A DNA stretch of 64,000 nucleotides from Streptococcus sanguinis. GTDB lineage: Bacteria > Bacillota > Bacilli > Lactobacillales > Streptococcaceae. Shown in pieces: positions 19,364-27,456 of this stretch. The stretch is from NCBI RefSeq assembly GCF_900635155.1, contig NZ_LR134002.1, positions 1,240,001 to 1,304,000 on the forward strand. Reading direction: 5' to 3'. Position 1 is the stretch's first letter. Every line of letters starts with the position of its first letter. The notes below the pieces were generated by a model. The model was not told the DNA's origin. It worked only from the letters and a program-made list of their open reading frames with translations, and searched no databases. The position numbers were made by a program, and so were the translations under genes.

Positions 19364-20625
19364 TATTTCCTCACTTGACCAGTCCCTTGGATGACGTACT
19401 TATAGCTGGTCAACTCTTTCAGTCCCATAGGACCTCTAGCATGCAGTTTCTGAGTAGAAATCCCCATTTCGCAGCCAAGGCCAAATTGACCGCCATCTGT
19501 AAAGCGGGTTGAGGCATTAACATAAACTGCCGCGCTATCCACCTGCTCTGTGAAGTAAGCTGCCGCTGCATCGTTCTCCGTCACAATGGCATCCGAGTGA
19601 TGAGTGCTGTGAGCCTCAATATGCTCCACCGCTTCTTCCAGCGAAGAAACCAGCTTGACCGCTAAGACATAATCCAAAAATTCGGTGTCAAAATCTTCTG
19701 GTTTAGCTTGCGAGCCAGAGATATACTGAGCTGCTTTCTCATCCAAACGCAATTCAACAGGGTTTTCTTGCGCAGCATCACGATCTGTTACCAGCATCTT
19801 CTGCAAACGTGGTAAAAATGCAGCTGCAATCTCTTCGTGAACCAGTAGTACTTCCATGGCATTGCAGACAGAAGGGCGACTGGTCTTGGCATTCTCAACA
19901 ATGGCCAACGCCTTGTCTTGATCAGCATCCTTATCTACATATACATGGACAATTCCAGTACCTGTCTCAATAACCGGCACAGTAGCATTTTCAACTACCG
20001 CCTGAATCAGTCCCGAACCTCCACGAGGAATGAGCAAATCCAGATATCCCTTGGCCTTCATCATAGCCTGGGCGGAAGCACGGCTAGTATCAGAAACCAA
20101 CTGTATACAATCTGGCGAAATCTCCGTCTGATCCAAGCCATTTTTCAGAGCCGTGACAATAGCTAGCGCAGTCTGATAGGCATCCTTGCCGCTTCTGAGA
20201 ACGACTGCGCTACCACTCTTTAGAGCCAGAGCCGCTGCGTCAGAGGTGACATTAGGCCGGCTCTCGTAGATAATCCCAATCACGCCCATAGCTACACGCT
20301 TTTTGCTAATAACAAGGCCATTATCCAGCTCGTTCCTTTCTAAGACTTGACCTATAGGATCCTCCAAGGCAATCAGCTGGCGAATACCTTCTGCCATGCC
20401 AGCAATGCGATCCTCATTCAGATAGAGGCGGTCCAGCATCACATCTGAAATGCTACCTTTAGCTGCAGTCATATCCAATTCATTGGCCGCTAAAATATCA
20501 GCACGAGAAAGCCAGAGCTGCTTTGCCATTTCTTCCAAAGCATGGTTTTTCTCAGCCGTTGTGGCCGTATTGATCGTCTTCTTGACTTTCTGAACCTTTT
20601 CAAAAATCGCTTGTGTTGAGGTCAT
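19363..20625 (-). CDS. proA: glutamate-5-semialdehyde dehydrogenase (gamma-glutamyl phosphate reductase)
   Basis: Reduces gamma-glutamyl phosphate to the semialdehyde in proline synthesis. The 420-residue protein of the aldehyde dehydrogenase fold has the catalytic cysteine in [15 protein letters not shown] (near 255), [14 protein letters not shown] near 117-130 and [10 protein letters not shown] in the cofactor region. It starts 21 bases after proB and overlaps proC. Length is typical. Confidence 0.96.
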   Translation of the reverse strand: MTSTQAIFEKVQKVKKTINTATTAEKNHALEEMAKQLWLSRADILAANELDMTAAKGSISDVMLDRLYLNEDRIAGMAEGIRQLIALEDPIGQVLERNELDNGLVISKKRVAMGVIGIIYESRPNVTSDAAALALKSGSAVVLRSGKDAYQTALAIVTALKNGLDQTEISPDCIQLVSDTSRASAQAMMKAKGYLDLLIPRGGSGLIQAVVENATVPVIETGTGIVHVYVDKDADQDKALAIVENAKTSRPSVCNAMEVLLVHEEIAAAFLPRLQKMLVTDRDAAQENPVELRLDEKAAQYISGSQAKPEDFDTEFLDYVLAVKLVSSLEEAVEHIEAHSTHHSDAIVTENDAAAAYFTEQVDSAAVYVNASTRFTDGGQFGLGCEMGISTQKLHARGPMGLKELTSYKYVIQGTGQVRK

Positions 20626-20646
20626 CTCTTCTCCTTTCCTCGTCTT

Positions 20647-21756
20647 CTAAAATTCTGCAAATAAATCATTCAACTCCGGTGTCAGAGAAATCCAGTCATC
20701 CCGATGAATGACAACACCTTTAGGTTTATTGGACTTGAGCATATCTTTAAGAGCTGACTTGCCAAAACGCACACGCCCTTTACCAAGAATAGCTCCGCTG
20801 CCTTCCTCGTAAACTGCCACCGTATCTTGATAGGCAAAGCTCCCCGATACAGATACAAGACCTGACACCAACAAACTTTTCCCATTGTTTCTGAGAGCGT
20901 TGGCTGCTCCTTGGTCTACATAGATTTCACCTTGACTTTTAGCATAGAAAGCCAGCCATTGCTTCTGCGTTTTTAGACCTTTTTTCTGAGCCAAAAAGAG
21001 ACTGCCATCCTTGGTTTTCTCCGCTGCTTCCAGCAGAGCATCCGTCTTGAGTGAGGAGCAGATATAGACCGGCACACCTGACATGGTCGCAAGCGTTGCT
21101 GCCTTAATCTTTGTCAGCATACCACCAGTTCCATTGCTCGTTCCTGCGCCGCCTGCCATATCAATCAGCTCAGAGCTAATCTTCTCAATCTTTTCAAGCC
21201 GGCGGGCATCTGGATTGGTAGACGGATTGGCCGTGTAGAGTCCGTCTACATCTGTCAGAAGCACCAAGAGGTCTGCCTGGACCATAGCCGCTACTTGAGC
21301 ACTAAGTGTATCATTGTCCCCGACCTTGAGCTCCTCGATGGCCACCGTGTCATTTTCATTGATGATAGGAATAGCTCCGCGATTCAGCAAGACAGACAAG
21401 GCCTGATGGGCGTTCTTGTACCGACGCTTATCTGCAAAATCATCCTGAGTCAAAAGAATCTGAGCAGAAATGATTTGCTTCAAAAGAAGATTGGTTGTAT
21501 ATTCCTCCAAAAGCAAACCCTGTCCAACAGCAGCTGATGCCTGTTTATCCGCCACCTTGGTTGGTCGCTTTTTAAAGCCCAGAGAAGAAAAACCTGCGGC
21601 AATAGCTCCTGATGAGACCAAGATTAACTCATGACCCGCCTCGTGCAAGAGAGCCAACTGCCGAGTGATTTCCTTTACCTTGGCGCGTGACAGACTGCCA
21701 TCTGCGTTGGTTAATGACGAAGTCCCCACCTTAAATACGATTCGCTTTGCTTTCAT
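20647..21756 (-). CDS. proB: glutamate 5-kinase
   Basis: Phosphorylates glutamate, the first and feedback-inhibited step of proline synthesis. I chose the ATG at 21756 ([15 protein letters not shown], 369 residues) over a GTG at 21771, because GGAAAAGG lies just upstream of the ATG and overlaps the GTG. The amino acid kinase domain (about 1-255) has VSSGAIAAG and NENDTVA. A C-terminal PUA domain (about 270-350) is present, as in full-length ProB. Confidence 0.94.
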   Translation of the reverse strand: MKAKRIVFKVGTSSLTNADGSLSRAKVKEITRQLALLHEAGHELILVSSGAIAAGFSSLGFKKRPTKVADKQASAAVGQGLLLEEYTTNLLLKQIISAQILLTQDDFADKRRYKNAHQALSVLLNRGAIPIINENDTVAIEELKVGDNDTLSAQVAAMVQADLLVLLTDVDGLYTANPSTNPDARRLEKIEKISSELIDMAGGAGTSNGTGGMLTKIKAATLATMSGVPVYICSSLKTDALLEAAEKTKDGSLFLAQKKGLKTQKQWLAFYAKSQGEIYVDQGAANALRNNGKSLLVSGLVSVSGSFAYQDTVAVYEEGSGAILGKGRVRFGKSALKDMLKSNKPKGVVIHRDDWISLTPELNDLFAEF

Positions 21757-21785
21757 TTCCTTTTCCTTCACTGCTAGGTTGTCTT

Positions 21786-21791
21786 ATTATA
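21786..21791 (-). promoter_or_regulatory. proBAC promoter, extended -10
   Basis: Minus-strand TGGTATAAT. The region upstream is the T-tract of the rluD terminator, so no independent -35 is clear. Confidence 0.6.
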
Positions 21792-21809
21792 CCACGATTT
21801 ACAGAAAAT

Positions 21810-21834
21810 AAAAACGACCGCGATTGAAGCGGTC
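21810..21834 (-). terminator. rluD rho-independent terminator
   Basis: GACCGC (21816-21821) and GCGGTC (21829-21834) form a GC-rich stem with a 7-base loop, followed by GTTTTTATTTT on the minus strand. Confidence 0.85.
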
Positions 21835-21871
21835 AAAGGAAAATTTGTATTTTAACAATGAGCAGACCTAC

Positions 21872-22768
21872 CTATTCTTGTCGCAGTTTTGCTAAGGTTT
21901 CTTGGAAAATGGCTGGCGCTTCAGCTGTAAATTCCAGCACTTCACCAGTTCGAGGATGAGTGAAGCCTAACGTTCGCGCGTGCAGAAATTGGCCATGACC
22001 TTTTAAGGTCTTACGCGGTCCATAGACCTCATCACCAGCCACAGGATGTCCGATGTAGGCCATGTGAACGCGGATCTGATGAGTCCGACCTGTTTCCAGC
22101 TGAAGCTCGACTAAGCTATAGTCACCAAAACGTTCCAAGACTTGGAAACGCGTCAAAGCCGGCTTGCCTTTGGCCGTCACGGCCTGCTTCTTGCGGTCTT
22201 TTTCACTGCGGCCAATCGGTGCCTCAATCACTCCACGGTCGTTAGGCAGGTTTCCATGAACAATAGCCCAATACTTGCGTAGGGATTTCTTATCCTTGAG
22301 CTCATCAGCCAGAGACACATGGGCTTGGTCATTCTTGGCAATCATAAGAAGCCCAGAAGTATCCTTGTCGATCCGATGGACAATGCCCGGCCGAAGAACT
22401 CCGTTGATGCCAGAGAGGTCTTGGATGTGGTACATAAGGGCATTGACTAGCGTACCGCTGGTATGGCCCGCAGAAGGATGGACCACCATCCCCTGAGGTT
22501 TATTGACGACTGCCACATCCTCATCTTGATAGACGATTTCTAGCGGAATATCTTCAGCTACATACTCAACCACTTCCGGCTCAGGCAGCTCATAGGAGAT
22601 GACATCGTCTTCTTTGACCACATATTTGGCTTTTTTGACTTGTCCATTGACCAAAATCTGGCCGTCCTTAATCTGCTCATTGGCCAAACTACGGGATAGG
22701 TCTGTCAGCTCAGCGACCGCCTTGTCCAAGCGCTGACCAGCTACTGAAGCCTCAATTCTTACTTCCAT
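21872..22768 (-). CDS. rluD: RluA/RluD family ribosomal large subunit pseudouridine synthase
   Basis: Makes pseudouridine in 23S rRNA. The 298-residue protein has an N-terminal S4 RNA-binding domain (about 12-60). The catalytic block HRIDKDTSG is at 131-139, with Asp134 as the nucleophile-like residue. GRTHQIRVH in the C-terminal half is the second family signature. Its start lies 17 bases inside lspA, the usual Gram-positive lspA-rluD pair. Whether it acts at exactly the RluD sites is inferred. Confidence 0.9.
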   Translation of the reverse strand: MEVRIEASVAGQRLDKAVAELTDLSRSLANEQIKDGQILVNGQVKKAKYVVKEDDVISYELPEPEVVEYVAEDIPLEIVYQDEDVAVVNKPQGMVVHPSAGHTSGTLVNALMYHIQDLSGINGVLRPGIVHRIDKDTSGLLMIAKNDQAHVSLADELKDKKSLRKYWAIVHGNLPNDRGVIEAPIGRSEKDRKKQAVTAKGKPALTRFQVLERFGDYSLVELQLETGRTHQIRVHMAYIGHPVAGDEVYGPRKTLKGHGQFLHARTLGFTHPRTGEVLEFTAEAPAIFQETLAKLRQE

Positions 22769-23219
22769 CTTTTTCTTCCTTCAAAATCATCAGCAGTAAA
22801 ATAGCTACACCAAAGGTCAGATACATATCTGCCACATTGAAAATAGCAAAATTGATAAAATCAAACTGAAACATATCCACGACAAAACCTTGACGTATCC
22901 GGTCAATAAAGTTCCCCAAACCGCCAGCAATCACCAAGGTCAGCCCGGCCAGCATCCACTTTGAAGCATGTAGATGCTTGATGAGATAATAAACAGCTCC
23001 GCCGATGACCAAAAATGTCACCAAAGTAAAGAGCCATTGCTGATTTTCCAGCATAGAGAAGGCTGCGCCTGTATTCTGAAGATAGGTCAGACTCACCAGA
23101 TGCGGAATGAAACTCTTGACTTGCCCCAGCTTAAAATCGCTGATAATATATAACTTGACCAGCTGGTCCACAGCAATAAGAACTAAGACTGCAAAAGGAA
23201 TAATAATTTTTCTTTTCAT
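22752..23219 (-). CDS. lspA: lipoprotein signal peptidase II
   Basis: Cleaves signal peptides of diacylglyceryl-modified prolipoproteins. The 155-residue protein has four membrane segments (about 5-25, 58-80, 88-105, 125-147). The catalytic aspartates are Asp115 in FVVDMF and Asp131 in FNVADMYL. NTGAAFS (49-55) and GNFIDR (102-107) are the other conserved motifs. It follows the LysR regulator by three bases and overlaps rluD. Substrates here would include the peptide-binding and BMP lipoproteins. Confidence 0.95.
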   Translation of the reverse strand: MKRKIIIPFAVLVLIAVDQLVKLYIISDFKLGQVKSFIPHLVSLTYLQNTGAAFSMLENQQWLFTLVTFLVIGGAVYYLIKHLHASKWMLAGLTLVIAGGLGNFIDRIRQGFVVDMFQFDFINFAIFNVADMYLTFGVAILLLMILKEEKDGSKN

Positions 23220-23222
23220 ACT

Positions 23223-24125
23223 TTATTTTTTCTGTGCAAAATACTCTTTCATAACCGATACGAAGTCTTCTCCGACCTGAGTCAACTCCACATCTTCTCG
23301 CTTGACATAGACCATGTGGTTGTCCAAGTTGTCACGAAGCTTGATGACAGTAATACCATTTACACTATTGCTGTCCAAAAAGCCAGATCCAGTCGCATAA
23401 GCATCGGTTCGCTCCAAAATCCCATTCAAAGTCGCTCGGTCAGTCACATTAAACATTTGGGAACTGGCACTGGTATCGACAAAATTCTCTGAATAATAGA
23501 GATACTCGTCCTTTTCCTGAGTAAAGCGAACAGTCGGCAAGGCCGCTAAATCTTCCATGACCAACTCCTCCTTCTGAGTCAGAGGATGATCCTCCCTCAG
23601 GTAAATGTGGGTCTGAAAAGGAATCAACTCAATTACTTCCAAGCCCAGCTTTTCCATCCGCTGCATAATACCCTTGGTATTCTGGTTATTGAGGTAGATA
23701 ATGCCGATTTCACTATGGCCTTGCGCGACTTCGTCCAGAATCTGTACAGTTGTTAACTCAAAAATCCGGAAGTTCTTATACTCAGGATAGGTCTGAGAAA
23801 ATTGGGTAATCAAAGGCGGCAGAAAGTCATAGTGTTGGCTGGCAATAGAAAACTCATCCCGCTCTTCCTCGGGATTTGCATATTGATTTTGAAAAACATC
23901 AAAACCCTTGACCAAGTCTTGAGCCTTTTCATAAAACTCCATTCCTCGGCGAGTCAGAAAAGTCCCACTGCTGGTCCGACGAAAAATCTTGAAGCCCAGC
24001 TCTTTTTCCAAATCACGGACAGAAATAGACAGACTAGGCTGGCTGACATACATTTTTTCCGCTGCTTCTCGAAAAGTCCCACTGTTAGCAATGGCGACCA
24101 CATAACGCAATTGTTGAATATTCAT
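23223..24125 (-). CDS. LysR family transcriptional regulator, CpsY/MtaR-like
   Basis: A 300-residue LTTR. The winged HTH is at about 1-60 (AAEKMYVSQPSLSISVRDLEKELG), followed by a periplasmic-binding-like effector domain. I chose the ATG at 24125 (MNIQQLRYVV) because GAAGGAAAA precedes it; a longer in-frame start would lie over the promoter. Sequence and the lspA-rluD context resemble the streptococcal CpsY/MtaR regulators linked to methionine and cell-surface control (recall). The target genes are unknown here. Confidence 0.85.
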   Translation of the reverse strand: MNIQQLRYVVAIANSGTFREAAEKMYVSQPSLSISVRDLEKELGFKIFRRTSSGTFLTRRGMEFYEKAQDLVKGFDVFQNQYANPEEERDEFSIASQHYDFLPPLITQFSQTYPEYKNFRIFELTTVQILDEVAQGHSEIGIIYLNNQNTKGIMQRMEKLGLEVIELIPFQTHIYLREDHPLTQKEELVMEDLAALPTVRFTQEKDEYLYYSENFVDTSASSQMFNVTDRATLNGILERTDAYATGSGFLDSNSVNGITVIKLRDNLDNHMVYVKREDVELTQVGEDFVSVMKEYFAQKK

Positions 24126-24153
24126 AACATTTTCCTTCTTTACATATCGTCTC

Positions 24154-24159
24154 ATTATA
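24154..24159 (-). promoter_or_regulatory. promoter of the LysR-lspA-rluD operon
   Basis: Minus-strand TGGTATAAT extended -10, about 28 bases before the ATG. LTTR genes are often autoregulated, but no T-N11-A site was verified. Confidence 0.55.
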
Positions 24160-24176
24160 CCATAAACCAAGGCAGA

Positions 24177-24207
24177 ACAAAAGAAACCAGCCGTAAGAAG
24201 CTGGTTT
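24177..24207 (-). terminator. terminator of the 24245-25102 acetyltransferase gene
   Basis: AAACCAGC (24184-24191) and GCTGGTTT (24200-24207) with an 8-base loop, followed by CTTTTGTT on the minus strand. Confidence 0.75.
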
Positions 24208-24244
24208 ATCCTTTGAACTTAATGAGCAACCTGAGAAAAATTTG

Positions 24245-25102
24245 CTATTTTTCTTTTAGATAAACAACCTCTGTCATCTCTTTGAAGCCTAGCTTTTTAT
24301 AAAGTTTCAATGCTCGGGTATTCTGCTTTTCTACGACAATCTGAAAGTCCTGTCCATTGCGCACATTCAAATCCTGCATACTTGCAAGCAAGAGATAGCT
24401 TCCTAGCCCCTGTCCCTGAAAGTCTTGATCAACCGCCAAGCCAAAGAAATAATTGGTACCAAAATCCGTATCAACTGACACAGAAGCTACAACTCTACCA
24501 TCTTTCTTCAAGATGTAAAGCAGACTGGAGCTACTGCTAATGGATTCTTGGGCGTATTTCAAAGCAACATCTAGCGGTGTCTCAAAGACTTGGGACTGAA
24601 AGGCTGCAATCTCTTCTGCCAAGTCCAAAATTCCTTGCAAGACCTCTATCCCTTCTCTCTTTTCCAGAGGAAAAGTTTGAGCAGACTGCGTCAGCCAGAT
24701 TTCAGCTTCACCCTCTTGGTAATCAAATCTCCGAGCAAAATCAGCTTGATCGTTCAAAAAGGCCTGCTCTGCTACATACTCAATCTCGGTCAAGTCATAC
24801 TTATCAGCTACTTTTGCAAAAGCAGCTAGGAGCTGATTAGCCACACCCTGACAGCGATACGCCGGCAAGACATAGAGAGAAACCTCTGCTTGACTAGGTT
24901 CATCCGCATAGACTGATAAAAAACCGATGGTCTGGCCATCCATCTCAGCCAAGAAGAAGGCTGGCATTTCAGGATCTGCATTATAATTATTATCCAGATA
25001 GGGCAGTCGATAGCCTCCGTCTGCCTTATTACACTCTTGAACTAATTCAAACAATTCCTGCTTTTCTTTCTCAGGTAATGCACTATAAATACTTATCTGC
25101 AT
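24245..25102 (-). CDS. GNAT family acetyltransferase, two-domain
   Basis: About 285 residues with two GNAT-like halves. The first has LYVLPAYRCQGVANQLLAAF near 75-95. The second has LAVDQDFQGQGLGSYLLLAS near 225-245 and ends with ALKLYKKLGFKEM. I prefer the ATG at 25102 (MQISIYSAL) over a GTG at 25111, since a GAAAGAAG site fits the ATG better. A minus-strand TGGTAGAAT about 30 bases upstream is its probable promoter. It appears to be monocistronic. Substrate unknown. Confidence 0.82.
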   Translation of the reverse strand: MQISIYSALPEKEKQELFELVQECNKADGGYRLPYLDNNYNADPEMPAFFLAEMDGQTIGFLSVYADEPSQAEVSLYVLPAYRCQGVANQLLAAFAKVADKYDLTEIEYVAEQAFLNDQADFARRFDYQEGEAEIWLTQSAQTFPLEKREGIEVLQGILDLAEEIAAFQSQVFETPLDVALKYAQESISSSSSLLYILKKDGRVVASVSVDTDFGTNYFFGLAVDQDFQGQGLGSYLLLASMQDLNVRNGQDFQIVVEKQNTRALKLYKKLGFKEMTEVVYLKEK

Positions 25103-25164
25103 CTGTCTCACTTCTTTCCAGTATTTCTTTCTATTCTACCACGAATAGCCCTGTCAAGCCATTC

Positions 25165-25191
25165 AAAAAGGGGCTGGAAAAATCCAGCCCC
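25165..25191 (-). terminator. terminator of the peptide-binding lipoprotein gene
   Basis: GGGGCTGGA (25170-25178) and TCCAGCCCC (25183-25191) around a 4-base loop, followed by TTTTT on the minus strand. Confidence 0.92.
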
Positions 25192-25210
25192 AATCTCGCT
25201 AAGTTCGTTT

Positions 25211-27172
25211 TTATTTTTCAACGTGGTCAGCAAGTTCTTCCTGGGCTTTTTTATTTGCCGCAGTAGCTTCTTCTTTCCATTTTTTCTTAGCCGCTTCGTA
25301 TTCTTTGGTCGTTACAACATCCTTCTGAAGCTGGGTCAGCTTGAAGTTGTAGCCTGAACCTTTGACACCAACTGGTGAATAAGCCTTTTTGAATGGGACT
25401 GATTTAGTAACTGACGGTGTTGCTCCCTGAGAAATAGTCGGGATAATCAAGCCGCTATCCAGCAACCAAGCTTCTGCTTCTGCGTATTTTTCGTAACGCA
25501 GTTGCACATTGCTCGTTTCAGCATTAGCTTCTTCCAGCATCTTAGTATAGGTATCCAAGCCCAGCTCTTTAATCTTATCATTGTCTTGACCTGGTTCAAA
25601 ACCAAAGTTTTGCAAGCTTCCGCCGTTCTTAATATTAAGAGTATCAAGATAGGTAGATGGGTCTTGGTAGTCACCAGTCCAACCACCAGTAGACATATCA
25701 TAGTCTTTCTGAGCAGCAGAGTTAGCAAAATAAGTGATATTATTAAGATCGTCTGTGCTCATCTTTTGCAGGTCAATGACGACATTTTCCGCTCCAAGAG
25801 CCGATTCGATAGACTGCTTGGTTGAGCTAGCCCATTGAACGCCAATGGTGCTAGACTGATCCACTGGCATATCTAAGTGAATCGGGAATTCAACTCCCTT
25901 AGCCTGCAAGGCTTGCTTCGCTTCTGCAAATTTCGCCTTAGCTTTTTCAGGATTATAGTATGGATCTTGCGCGTCAGAGAGGTCAATTCCTTGCCATTGG
26001 CTACCATAATTAACTAATTTTTCCCCAACAACAGTTCCAAAATCCTTGTCGCCAATTTGGACAAAGCTAGGCGGTACCAAGGTATTTCTCAAGACCTTAG
26101 TCGCTCCGTCTTCACCATTCCCTTGCGCTCCATAAGACGTACGATCAAAGGCAAAGTTGATAGCCTGACGGAAGTCTTTGTTCATGATTGCTTCGTTTGT
26201 AGCAGATTTTTGAGCGTCTGTTGTTTTAGAAGTATGATTGTAAGACTGACGATTGTAGTTGAAATTATAGTAATAAGAAGTAGAATCCTGCGGGCTGTAA
26301 ACAATATTGTCCGCATATTTCTTCTTGACTGAGGCAAAGCCAGAGCTATTCGGATAGAGACGAGCTGTGCTGTAAACGCCATCGCTGAAGTTACGGATCA
26401 GTGCTTCCTGATCATTTCCATCGTAGTAGGTCAGCTTGATACTATCCAGAGTGACATTGTCTTTGTCATAGTAATTTGGGTTTTTGACAAATTCCATCAC
26501 AGACTTGGAAGTCAGAGACTTGAGCAAGTAAGGACCATTATAGAGGATGCTAGATGGCTTGACTGAGCCAAAGTTGCTTCCTTCTGCTTTCAGAAACTCT
26601 TCATTGACTGGGAAAAGAATCGTACTGGTCGTTTTAGAGTTCCAGTAAGGCTCAGGGCGAGCCAGAGTGTATTGCAGAGTGTGGTCATCAATAGCCTTAA
26701 CACCAACATTGTCGAAATTCTTATCTTCACCCTTGATATAAGCATCCAAGCCCTTCACAGAATCCTGAACGAGATAAATAGCTTCAGAATTTTCATCTGC
26801 TGCATACTTCAAGCCAGTCACAAAGTCCTGGGCCTTTACTTCTGCATATTCTTCACCATCGGATGTGTACCATTTAGCATCATCACGCAGCTTATAAGTA
26901 TAGGTCAGGCCGTCCTTAGAAACTGTCCATGACTTGGCGATTGAGGGAATCAGGTTCCCGTACTTGTCATTTTCAAAAAGTCCATCGACCAGGTTGGAAA
27001 TGACATCACCTGTCGTTGCACGGTTTGTAGCAAGATAGTTCAAGCTATCAGGGTCTGAACTATAAACGTAAGTATAATTATTTGTGCTAGATGAAGACTG
27101 GCTACAAGCCGTCAGCAATAGCCCGGCACTCAGTGCAACTCCAGTCGCAATCAGCCATTTAGATGCTTTCAT
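25211..27172 (-). CDS. oligopeptide ABC transporter substrate-binding lipoprotein (AmiA/AliA/HppA type)
   Basis: A 653-residue extracellular peptide-binding protein anchored as a lipoprotein. The signal peptide covers about 1-22, with lipobox LLTAC and lipidated Cys23. The mature part is a family 5 solute-binding protein (YVYSSDPDSLNYLATNRATT near the start, NFAFDRTSY in the middle). No permease or ATPase genes adjoin it, so it probably delivers peptides to an Ami/Opp transporter encoded elsewhere, as streptococcal Ali and Hpp proteins do. It has its own promoter and terminator. Confidence 0.92.
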   Translation of the reverse strand: MKASKWLIATGVALSAGLLLTACSQSSSSTNNYTYVYSSDPDSLNYLATNRATTGDVISNLVDGLFENDKYGNLIPSIAKSWTVSKDGLTYTYKLRDDAKWYTSDGEEYAEVKAQDFVTGLKYAADENSEAIYLVQDSVKGLDAYIKGEDKNFDNVGVKAIDDHTLQYTLARPEPYWNSKTTSTILFPVNEEFLKAEGSNFGSVKPSSILYNGPYLLKSLTSKSVMEFVKNPNYYDKDNVTLDSIKLTYYDGNDQEALIRNFSDGVYSTARLYPNSSGFASVKKKYADNIVYSPQDSTSYYYNFNYNRQSYNHTSKTTDAQKSATNEAIMNKDFRQAINFAFDRTSYGAQGNGEDGATKVLRNTLVPPSFVQIGDKDFGTVVGEKLVNYGSQWQGIDLSDAQDPYYNPEKAKAKFAEAKQALQAKGVEFPIHLDMPVDQSSTIGVQWASSTKQSIESALGAENVVIDLQKMSTDDLNNITYFANSAAQKDYDMSTGGWTGDYQDPSTYLDTLNIKNGGSLQNFGFEPGQDNDKIKELGLDTYTKMLEEANAETSNVQLRYEKYAEAEAWLLDSGLIIPTISQGATPSVTKSVPFKKAYSPVGVKGSGYNFKLTQLQKDVVTTKEYEAAKKKWKEEATAANKKAQEELADHVEK

Positions 27173-27189
27173 GGATAGAACCTCCTTTG

Positions 27190-27242
27190 ATGTTACATTT
27201 TATAACATGAACTATTATACCAAAAAACGTATAAAAAGTAAA
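27190..27242 (-). promoter_or_regulatory. promoter of the peptide-binding lipoprotein gene, with leader palindrome
   Basis: Minus-strand TTTACT (27237-27242), 17-base spacer, TATAAT (27214-27219) with TGG extension. Just after the start point ATGTTA (27190-27195) and TAACAT (27203-27208) form an inverted repeat that could be an operator or a leader hairpin. Confidence 0.65.
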
Positions 27243-27339
27243 TAGTAAACCGATGACTGTTGAGTAAAATATCTAAGGATGGGTGCTTTTAGCAAGCTCA
27301 CAAAGCTTTCCGTTACCACATTCCTGCGAATTGCCGCAT

Positions 27340-27391
27340 AAAAAGGAAGAATCCACTTTTACTGCAAAGTTGCTTTGGATTCTTCCTTTTT
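27340..27391. terminator. bidirectional terminator between the GH3 and peptide-binding genes
   Basis: Perfect 16-base arms, AAAAAGGAAGAATCCA at 27340-27355 and its complement at 27376-27391, with A/T-rich outer ends. It ends the GH3 transcript. The stretch 27243-27339 holds no gene that I can support. Confidence 0.85.
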
Positions 27392-27456
27392 GTTATTTTA
27401 TCAAGAATGACTAGAACTGTTAGAGGTTTAACAATGCTAGCTCGTTCTTTTATTTC

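Noticed and set aside
27243..27339. Possible small RNA or gene between the peptide-binding and GH3 genes
   Set aside because: Only the bidirectional terminator next to it has clear structure; no coding frame or promoter could be supported.
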